Shown here piece by piece: positions 7,762 to 14,500 of a stretch of 29,595 bases of DNA. How positions within the stretch are numbered: the first letter of the stretch is position 1; each line of letters opens with the position of its first letter. A model generated the notes under the pieces. That model worked only from the letters and a program-made list of their open reading frames with translations. It did not search any database and was not told the origin of the DNA. The stretch comes from Syntrophaceae bacterium UBA5764 (GTDB lineage Bacteria; Desulfobacterota; Syntrophia; Syntrophales; Smithellaceae), in the NCBI GenBank assembly GCA_002418825.1, contig DIEW01000007.1, forward strand, positions 1,313 to 30,907, given 5' to 3'. A program made the position numbers and the translations under genes.

Positions 7762-8012
7762 TATATGCCCAGCGCCTCTCTGATGGCTTTTTCTTGGAAA
7801 CCGATGATGATTTTATCCCCGATAATAATAGTGGGAAAAGACCGATGGGGATTATATTGCATGACTTCTTCAATGATCGTTTCTCTTTCTTTGCCGACAA
7901 GCAAATCAACATCGACAAAATCGAATTCAATATTATTGTCGGCCATGAATTGTTTTGTCGCTTTACAGTGGCTGCAAGTGCTCAAAGTAAACATTTTTAC
8001 TTTTTGCGGCAT
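7761..8012 (-). CDS. Glutaredoxin-like protein (CSHC)
   Basis: An 83-aa thioredoxin-fold protein with the redox motif C13-S-H-C16, a cis-Pro segment (RSFPTIII) and a GF motif near the C-terminus, as in NrdH/glutaredoxin-like proteins. The ribosome-binding site AAAGGAG stands 7 nt before ATG 8012. It is the first gene of a two-gene operon with the FTR catalytic chain, which implies reduction by ferredoxin rather than by glutathione or NADPH (inference). Confidence 0.88.
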   Translation of the reverse strand: MPQKVKMFTLSTCSHCKATKQFMADNNIEFDFVDVDLLVGKERETIIEEVMQYNPHRSFPTIIIGDKIIIGFQEKAIREALGI

Positions 8013-8041
8013 TTTTTACTCCTTTATCATTAGATAAAGAA

Positions 8042-8070
8042 AGTTTATAGATTAACGTTTATTTATGCAA
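8042..8070 (-). promoter_or_regulatory. Possible promoter of the glutaredoxin/FTR operon
   Basis: Minus-strand TTGCAT (8070-8065) and TAAACT (8047-8042) are 17 nt apart, 29 nt upstream of the start. An alternative -10, TATAAA, lies two bases nearer. The match is moderate. Confidence 0.35.
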
Positions 8071-8127
8071 GGCAAATATTTTTGGGAACGGCTTAAAACC
8101 ATTATCCCTTTGATATTAAATAAAAAC

Positions 8128-8156
8128 TTGACAGATGCTGAGCTATCGTATATAAG
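8128..8156 (+). promoter_or_regulatory. Near-consensus sigma-70 promoter of fusA
   Basis: A perfect -35 TTGACA (8128-8133), a 17-nt spacer and TATAAG (8151-8156). Transcription would start near 8163, leaving a leader of about 200 nt before the EF-G start. This is the best promoter match in the window, as expected for a highly expressed translation factor. Confidence 0.7.
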
Positions 8157-8361
8157 CCACCGCTCTTGTTCCTTCACGACGGCTCAGGGCTGCTCAATGT
8201 TGGCTTGCATATCTGCTGAATAGGGTTTCAGAAAAAACTAGCCAGGTGAAGTTAGAAGTATCAGCGATTGAAATCAGGCCGAAATCTCTGATGACCGAAG
8301 GAGATATTTACGCGAGGTTCAAAGAAAACTATTTAGGTAATTATTAATAAGGTAAACGTAC
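8157..8361 (+). other. Long 5' leader of fusA, with possible short ORF
   Basis: The 349-nt gap 8013-8361 holds two divergent promoters and this leader. One frame stays open from 8156 to the TAA at 8345-8347. Within it a GTG at 8246 would give a 33-residue peptide (starting VKLEVSAIEIRPK) ending 14 nt before the EF-G ATG. No good ribosome-binding site precedes that GTG, so translation is doubtful. A hairpin ATCTC(12 nt)GAGAT lies at about 8284-8305. It matches no riboswitch or ribosomal-protein operator that I recognise. Confidence 0.35.
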
Positions 8362-10449
8362 ATGAAACCAGACGATAAGAAGGTCCGTAACATCGGGATA
8401 AGTGCTCATATTGATTCCGGAAAGACGACGCTGACGGAAAGAATCCTTTATTACACCAAGAGAATCCATGCCATGCACGATGTCAAGGGAAAGGATGGCG
8501 TCGGAGCGACTATGGATTCTATGGAGTTGGAAAAGGAACGGGGAATAACAATAGCTTCCGCAGCTACTTATTGCGAGTGGAAGGGTTACGAAATAAATAT
8601 CATTGACACACCAGGGCATGTCGACTTCACTATTGAAGTGGAAAGGTCTCTGCGGGTTCTTGACGGCGCTGTTTTGGTTTTATGCGCGGTGGGCGGCGTT
8701 CAGTCGCAATCCATAACTGTTGACCAGCAGATGAAAAGATACAAAGTACCCTGTATCGCGTTTGTCAATAAGTGTGACCGTAACGGCGCTAATCCTTTCC
8801 GCGTGATAAATCAGCTCAAAACAAAGCTGGGACACAATGCCGTTGCTATGCAGATTCCTATCGGGCTGGAAACGCAGACCGAAGGAGTTGTGGATTTGGC
8901 CACAATGAAAGCGCTTTATTTTGACGGCGAAATGGGTGAAGTCATCCGTGTGGAAGAAATCCCGCAAAGTCTTTTGGAAGAAGCTAAGGCCAAAAGAGAG
9001 GAATTAATCGAAGCCGCCTCATTATTTTCCGATGAATTAACGGAAGCTGTCCTGGAAGAGAGAGGAATAACCGCTCAGTTACTTTATTCTGCGCTGCGCA
9101 AAGGCACGTTAAAAAGAGAAATAACGCCTGTTTTTATGGGATCCGCTTATAAGAATAAGGGCGTTCAGCCTCTGCTTGACGGCGTTACATATCTTTTGCC
9201 GTGTCCGTCGGAGGTGCAAAATGTGGCGTTGGATATGGAAAAAAACGAAGAGCCGGTGGTTTTAGCCAATGATTCTGAAAAACCCGTCGTTGCTTTGGCT
9301 TTTAAACTGGAGGATGGAAAGTACGGCCAGCTTACGTATATTCGCGTTTATCAGGGAACCGTGGCCAAAGGTTCCACCATTGTCAATGTGCGCAACGGCA
9401 AAAAGGTAAAGGTCGGGCGTGTTGTACGCATGCACGCGGATCAAATGGAGGATGTGGAACAACTGCCCGCGGGATATATCGGCGCCTTATTTGGCATAGA
9501 GTGTTCTTCCGGCGACACGTTTGTTTCACCGGGCGTGCACTTGACGATGACTTCCATGTTTGTGCCCAAACCGGTCATTTCCCTGGCGATTGTTCCCAAA
9601 GACAATAAATCGCAAATGGCGATGGCCAAAGCGCTGAATCGTTTTTCCAAAGAAGACCCGACGTTTAAGACGTACGTCGATCCCGAAACCAGTGAAACGA
9701 TTATTGAAGGCATGGGTGAGCTGCATCTGGATATTTACGTGGAAAGAATGAAACGTGAGTATAACGCGGAAGTAACCACGGGCAATCCCCGCGTCGCATA
9801 TCGTGAAACAATAACTCAGCGCGCTGATTTTAATTACACGCACAAAAAACAGACCGGCGGTGCTGGACAGTTCGGGCGCATTGCCGGTTATATCGAGCCG
9901 GTAAGTGATGACGAATTTATTTTTGTAAATGAAATATTCGGCGGGGCGATTCCGACGCAATACATTCCCGCCTGTGAAAAAGGTTTCCGTCAGAGCATGG
10001 CCAAGGGGCCGAAACTGGAATTTCCGATAACCGGCGTGAAGGTGGTTATTAATGACGGAGCGTCCCACCCGGTGGACTCTTCCGACATGGCGTTTCAGGC
10101 GGCGGCGCGCGGCGCCTTCCGGGAAGCTTATTTGAGGGCTAAACCCGTGATTCATGAACCGATAATGAAAGTAGTCGTGGAAACACCGCCGGAATTCCAG
10201 GGTGCGGTAATGGGATTGCTGAATCAGCGCAGGGGAATGATTATCGGTTCTCAGGATGAGGGCGTTATGTGTGTGATCGAAGCACAGGTACCGCTCGCCG
10301 AGATGTTCGGATTTTCCACTGTACTCCGTTCCGCCACGCAGGGCAAAGCTCAGTTCACGATGGAATTTGCCCTTTACCGCCAGGTACCGCAGTCCATCGC
10401 GGAAAAAATCGCTCTGGAAGTAGCGCAAAATAAAAAGTCAGCCGCTTGA
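8362..10449 (+). CDS. fusA: Translation elongation factor G (mtEFG1/spdEFG1-like)
   Basis: GTPase of 695 aa that drives ribosomal translocation. The G motifs are G1 AHIDSGKT (15-22), G2 in ERGITI, G3 DTPGH (82-86) and G4 NKCD (136-139). All later EF-G domains are present, including the domain IV loop and a complete C-terminal domain. Serine in AHIDSGKT (Ala in most bacterial EF-G) together with LTERILYYTKRI resembles mitochondrial EF-G1 and the related spdEFG1 of spirochaetes, planctomycetes and deltaproteobacteria. NKCD instead of NKMD fits too. ATG 8362 has AAGG about 9 nt upstream. No str-operon partners (rpsL, rpsG, tuf) are adjacent, again as for the spd type. Confidence 0.93.
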   Translation: MKPDDKKVRNIGISAHIDSGKTTLTERILYYTKRIHAMHDVKGKDGVGATMDSMELEKERGITIASAATYCEWKGYEINIIDTPGHVDFTIEVERSLRVLDGAVLVLCAVGGVQSQSITVDQQMKRYKVPCIAFVNKCDRNGANPFRVINQLKTKLGHNAVAMQIPIGLETQTEGVVDLATMKALYFDGEMGEVIRVEEIPQSLLEEAKAKREELIEAASLFSDELTEAVLEERGITAQLLYSALRKGTLKREITPVFMGSAYKNKGVQPLLDGVTYLLPCPSEVQNVALDMEKNEEPVVLANDSEKPVVALAFKLEDGKYGQLTYIRVYQGTVAKGSTIVNVRNGKKVKVGRVVRMHADQMEDVEQLPAGYIGALFGIECSSGDTFVSPGVHLTMTSMFVPKPVISLAIVPKDNKSQMAMAKALNRFSKEDPTFKTYVDPETSETIIEGMGELHLDIYVERMKREYNAEVTTGNPRVAYRETITQRADFNYTHKKQTGGAGQFGRIAGYIEPVSDDEFIFVNEIFGGAIPTQYIPACEKGFRQSMAKGPKLEFPITGVKVVINDGASHPVDSSDMAFQAAARGAFREAYLRAKPVIHEPIMKVVVETPPEFQGAVMGLLNQRRGMIIGSQDEGVMCVIEAQVPLAEMFGFSTVLRSATQGKAQFTMEFALYRQVPQSIAEKIALEVAQNKKSAA

Positions 10450-10461
10450 TTTTTGCGAAAA

Positions 10462-11232
10462 ATGTCTAAAAATACTGCTGCGCTCAAACGGGAAGAAAAC
10501 ATTATTCATTTAACTTATGAGGATATTGCTATGCTCAAAAAAGAAATAATCTACCGTAATCCGCTGACGAGTTTGGGGTATGAAAATGAAGATATTCTGG
10601 CCGACGGAGGTTTCGGCGCGGTCATGGCGCACGCGGGTGTAGGGAAAACGGCACTTCTGGTGCAGATGGGCTTAAATACCATGTTGAGGGACAAAAAGGT
10701 TCTACATGTAAGCCTTCATGACGCTGTTTCAAAGGTTGATGTCTGGTATCATGAACTTTTCCAAAATATTGCTCATAATTTTAACGATGCGGCGGTTAAA
10801 GAGTACTGGGAAAACATTCAGCCGCGCAGATTCATCATGATTTTTAAAGAGGAGAACTTCAGCGTACCGAAGCTGGAAGAGCGGTTGACTGAATTAATGG
10901 AACAAAATATTTTTAAGCCGCACACGATGATCATTGACGGTTTCAAATTTGATGAAATTGGCCGCAAGCCGCTCGCGCATTTAAAAGAGCTGGCCGGAAA
11001 ACGCGCGATAAGAATTTGGTTTACCGTTCATGCTCACCGGCATGAAGAGAGAGCGCCAAACGAATTGCCCGTATGGTTTTTACATGTAGCTGATTTATTT
11101 GAAGTCATTGTTGAACTGGCCGCCGAAAACGACGGCGTATTTATCAAAGCGATTAAAGGAGAAACACCTGCCTCTTTTCAGACCTCTCTGCATCTTGACC
11201 CTTCGACAATGCTTGTTAAAGGCAGCAAATAG
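10462..11232 (+). CDS. Uncharacterised P-loop ATPase (RecA/KaiC-like fold)
   Basis: I do not recognise a named family. The protein (256 aa from this ATG) has a Walker A AHAGVGKT at about 56-63 and a Walker B-like strand TMIIDGFKFDE at about 154-164, separated as in single-domain RecA/RAD55-type ATPases. A late strand, IRIWFTVHAHRHEE, looks like a sensor. There is no DNA-binding or membrane segment. The frame opens at a TTG (10453), ATG 10462 is next, and ATG 10531 has the best upstream GAGG, so the start is uncertain. It begins only 12 nt after fusA, so it is probably co-transcribed with EF-G. Confidence 0.75.
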   Translation: MSKNTAALKREENIIHLTYEDIAMLKKEIIYRNPLTSLGYENEDILADGGFGAVMAHAGVGKTALLVQMGLNTMLRDKKVLHVSLHDAVSKVDVWYHELFQNIAHNFNDAAVKEYWENIQPRRFIMIFKEENFSVPKLEERLTELMEQNIFKPHTMIIDGFKFDEIGRKPLAHLKELAGKRAIRIWFTVHAHRHEERAPNELPVWFLHVADLFEVIVELAAENDGVFIKAIKGETPASFQTSLHLDPSTMLVKGSK

Positions 11233-11378
11233 CGTTTGATAAACGTTGAGACTTTGTCAAAAGTCATTCCCTGATCACGGAGATAGCCGGGATAGCCGCC
11301 GCCACTGATCGAATACGTGATTAAGTTTATTCATTTCTTCAAGTAAAGAGCTTGTGCCTTAAATAAAGGAATTAAGAA

Positions 11379-13418
11379 ATGCGTCTAAACCATTTGAAGG
11401 GCGAGAAAAGCCCTTATCTCCTTGGGCATGCAAAAAACCCTGTGGACTGGTATCCCTGGTGTGTAGAGGCTTTTGCTAGGGCAAGCGCGAAAGATAAACC
11501 GGTTTTTCTTTCCATCGGATATTCCACATGCCACTGGTGTCACGTCATGGAGCGCGAATCGTTTGAAAATGAAGAAACGGCGCGCCTGCTCAATGATACT
11601 TTTATCTGCGTAAAAGTTGACCGGGAAGAGCGTCCCGATATCGACAGTATCTACATGAAAGTTTGCCAGCTTATGACCGGCAGCGGCGGCTGGCCTTTGA
11701 CCATTATTATGACGCCGGACAAAAAGCCCTTTTTTGCCGCTACTTATATTCCGCGCGAATCTCGTTACGAAAGAATAGGTCTTTTGGAGTTAATTCCCCG
11801 CATCAAAAAATTATGGGAGACAAAGCGAACTGAAATAAAAAATAACGCACAGGAAATGACGCAGGCGCTGGAGGCGATGGAGCAAAAATCTTCCCCGCAG
11901 CAATTATCCACCCATACACTGGATAAAGCTTATGAATGTTTTTTGCGAAGCTTTGACCGGGAATATGGCGGATTCGGACGCGCGCCAAAATTTCCCACGC
12001 CGCACAACCTATATTTTTTAATGCGTTACCATACAAGAAACAGCAAGTCCCAAGCGCTGCAGATGGTGGAAAAAACTCTGGGGAGTATGCGCCGGGGCGG
12101 AATTTATGACCATATCGGTTTTGGATTTCACCGCTACGCGACGGACGAGCTCTGGATTGTTCCTCATTTTGAAAAAATGCTTTACGACCAGGCGCTTCTG
12201 GCGCTGGCTTATCTCGAGGCTTACCAGCTCACCCGTAAGGAGGAATACGCCCAAACAGCGCGGGAAATATTTACTTATGTGCTCAGGGACATGACATCTG
12301 CCGGGGGCGGTTTTTACTGCGCCGAGGACGCGGATAGCGAAGGCGCGGAGGGAAAATTTTATCTTTGGACCCCAGAAGAGGTGAAAAATATTTTACCGCC
12401 TGATCAGGCATCTTTATTTTTGTCTTATTACCAACGTCCTGAAGATAAAATACTAAAAGGCATGCAGGAGATGCCGCCGGATCATTTTATTCCTCACCTT
12501 ATTCCGGATTCCGGACAAATACAGCCGATCGCTGAAGAAATCAGAAAGAGATTATTTGCGGCACGCGAGACGCGCGTTCACCCTTTAAAAGATGATAAGG
12601 TTCTGGCTGATTGGAACGGTCTGATGATAGCCGCGTTGGCCAGAGGCGCGCAGGTGCTGGATGAACCCCTGTATTTAAAGGCGGCGCAAAAAGCGGCTGA
12701 TTTCATTTTTGCAGACATGGTTGATGAGCACGGAAGGCTGCTGCATCGCTGGCGCGCCGGCGATGCCTCGATTACAGCGATGCTGGATGATTATGCCTTT
12801 GTTGTCTGGGGATTGCTGGAGCTTTACGAAGCGGGTTACGAGGTAAAATATCTGGATACCGCGCTGGGGCTGACCAGACAGATGCTGGAACGCTTTGAAG
12901 ATAAAAAAGAAGGAGGCATGTTTTTTAATTCCTCCGATGCCGAAAAAGTTCTTCTGCGGCAAAAAGAGGCGCAGGACGGCGCGATTCCTTCCGGCAATTC
13001 TATCGCCATGCTTAATATGCTTCGTTTGGCACGGATAACTGGTGATACCATATTGGAAGAAAGAGCTGAAAAAATAGCGGAAGTATTTTCGGCGGAAGTA
13101 GCGCAGTACCCCTTGGTACATACGCAATTTTTAGCGGCGCTGGATTTTTCCCTAGGTCCTTCTTACGAGATAGTTATTGCGGGAAAGGTGGAGGATAAAG
13201 ATACGCAGGAAATGATAAAAACTCTAAGGAAAAATTTTCTGCCCAATAAAGTTGTGCTTTTAATGCCGCTTTCCACCGGTTTGCCGGAAATTGTAAAAAT
13301 TGCACCATTTCTGAGTTCATTTTTTTCATCTGATGCGCAAGCAAAAGCTTACGTTTGTTCCAATTATTCCTGCCGAGAACCGGCAGAAAACGCGGAAGAA
13401 TTGATTACATTATTATAG
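11379..13418 (+). CDS. Thioredoxin-domain protein of the YyaL/SSP411 family (DUF255)
   Basis: A cytoplasmic protein of 679 aa. The N-terminal thioredoxin-like domain starts with NHLKGEKSPYLLGHAKNPVD and holds the motif C51-H-W-C54, within the family signature STCHWCHVME. The rest resembles an (alpha/alpha)6 barrel of the AGE/cellobiose-epimerase type, with repeated W-x-W and ADWNGLMIAALA elements. The family is widespread but its enzymatic role is not established; in animals the relative SPATA20 is linked to spermatogenesis. AAGGA lies about 8 nt before ATG 11379. The 146-nt gap from the ATPase gene holds two small hairpins without a T-tract and no convincing promoter. Confidence 0.9.
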   Translation: MRLNHLKGEKSPYLLGHAKNPVDWYPWCVEAFARASAKDKPVFLSIGYSTCHWCHVMERESFENEETARLLNDTFICVKVDREERPDIDSIYMKVCQLMTGSGGWPLTIIMTPDKKPFFAATYIPRESRYERIGLLELIPRIKKLWETKRTEIKNNAQEMTQALEAMEQKSSPQQLSTHTLDKAYECFLRSFDREYGGFGRAPKFPTPHNLYFLMRYHTRNSKSQALQMVEKTLGSMRRGGIYDHIGFGFHRYATDELWIVPHFEKMLYDQALLALAYLEAYQLTRKEEYAQTAREIFTYVLRDMTSAGGGFYCAEDADSEGAEGKFYLWTPEEVKNILPPDQASLFLSYYQRPEDKILKGMQEMPPDHFIPHLIPDSGQIQPIAEEIRKRLFAARETRVHPLKDDKVLADWNGLMIAALARGAQVLDEPLYLKAAQKAADFIFADMVDEHGRLLHRWRAGDASITAMLDDYAFVVWGLLELYEAGYEVKYLDTALGLTRQMLERFEDKKEGGMFFNSSDAEKVLLRQKEAQDGAIPSGNSIAMLNMLRLARITGDTILEERAEKIAEVFSAEVAQYPLVHTQFLAALDFSLGPSYEIVIAGKVEDKDTQEMIKTLRKNFLPNKVVLLMPLSTGLPEIVKIAPFLSSFFSSDAQAKAYVCSNYSCREPAENAEELITLL

Positions 13419-13441
13419 GGTTGATATAAAGAATAAATCCT

Positions 13442-14368
13442 TCACGTTTTCAAGAAAAGATATTCGTATTTATAAAGATCATAAACAAATTGTTGGATGA
13501 TTTCCTGCTCGTCCGTTGCGGCTGCTTTCATGCGCAGCGTCGAGATTAATTTTTCGTTAAATTCAAGAGGTAAAATATCAGCGAGCGTGCCGCGCAATAC
13601 TTTATAGCCTAAAAGCTGAGCCATTTTTTGCAAGTGGGAAAACTTGATTGTGTATTCATCATGGCCTTTAAGAGAAATCTTTTCGGGAAATCCCGCAGAA
13701 GCTATATAAATAAGTTCATGAAGATTTTCCGGCGCGACTGCTTCACAACTATGCTCGCTTAAATATATATATCTGACGCCGACACGACAAATCTTTTCCA
13801 ACAGCGACAGCGCGCCGATATTAATTACTTCTTCAGCATCAAACCGGAGATTGTATTTGCGCGATAAACGCTCCGCTTTATTTTGATAATAAATTAATTC
13901 CTGCGAGGGAATTGTTTTGTTATCGTCAGAGGGAATCAGAGCGGGCAAATCGCCCAAATTTTCGTTCATGATTACTAAATTAAAGCGGGAGAAGAAATCC
14001 TCATCTTTTTTTAAAGCATCAGCCTGTTCAAAGCGCCCATCATATTTCCCCAGAGTTCTTTTTTGCCTGCCTACAAGATAGGGGGAAATATCCAGCAACG
14101 TGGCGCGCAGATTAGAATTGAGCTTGAGAAAATCAAGGGACAGATAACCCATGCCCCCGCCGATTTCCAAATAATTACGGATGTTTTTAAAGGAGATATA
14201 TTTTTCCAGAAAGTGGTAGAGATTGACTCCCAGAGAGGCTTTGTTTTTTAACACGCTGCGGCATGGGCTGTTTTCGGGATAAAGAGCGTTGCAGACAGTC
14301 ATCTCCCAACCGAGAGTATCTAACTCGTGAGCATGATAATTTTCTGTTGTGTTCAGACGATAACTCAT
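13442..14368 (-). CDS. SAM-dependent methyltransferase-like protein
   Basis: A 308-aa protein with a class I methyltransferase core. Motif I is YLEIGGGMGY at about 66-75, preceded by a helical N-terminal segment. An acidic motif II (ATLLDISPYL) and a motif IV-like FNLVIMNENLGDLPA follow. NE-x-x-DLP resembles the MidA/NDUFAF7 family, which methylates an arginine in complex I, but the match is partial and I do not claim the substrate. It is convergent with the YyaL-type gene (23 nt between stops) and divergent from the AddB-like gene. No clear ribosome-binding site precedes ATG 14368. Confidence 0.65.
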   Translation of the reverse strand: MSYRLNTTENYHAHELDTLGWEMTVCNALYPENSPCRSVLKNKASLGVNLYHFLEKYISFKNIRNYLEIGGGMGYLSLDFLKLNSNLRATLLDISPYLVGRQKRTLGKYDGRFEQADALKKDEDFFSRFNLVIMNENLGDLPALIPSDDNKTIPSQELIYYQNKAERLSRKYNLRFDAEEVINIGALSLLEKICRVGVRYIYLSEHSCEAVAPENLHELIYIASAGFPEKISLKGHDEYTIKFSHLQKMAQLLGYKVLRGTLADILPLEFNEKLISTLRMKAAATDEQEIIQQFVYDLYKYEYLFLKT

Positions 14369-14500
14369 AGAAAATTAATATTGGTTTTTGTGAAAATTAT
14401 GATAATCAAATACTTAATTTAGATAAACAAAAAAAGCCATGAAAATATTCGTCAGCAACAAATCACACTGAAGAAATATTGGTGGCATCAGGGAGGCGAT

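Noticed and set aside
9526..10428. A 300-codon open frame on the minus strand inside fusA
   Set aside because: It is wholly antisense to a clearly recognisable EF-G, its translation shows no domain features, and it has no ribosome-binding site. Long antisense frames are common opposite biased coding sequence.
11233..11378. Minus-strand stretch in the gap before the YyaL-type gene that reads like protein (YPGYLRDQGMTFDKV), and two small hairpins
   Set aside because: The frame continues only as antisense of the ATPase gene. I could not match it to a family, and the hairpins have no T-tract. It may be chance or a short gene remnant.
14439..14471. Ten-residue ORF (ATG...TGA) just upstream of the AddB-like gene
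   Set aside because: It is too short, lacks a ribosome-binding site and is out of frame with the downstream gene. A frameshifted N-terminus was considered but nothing supports it.
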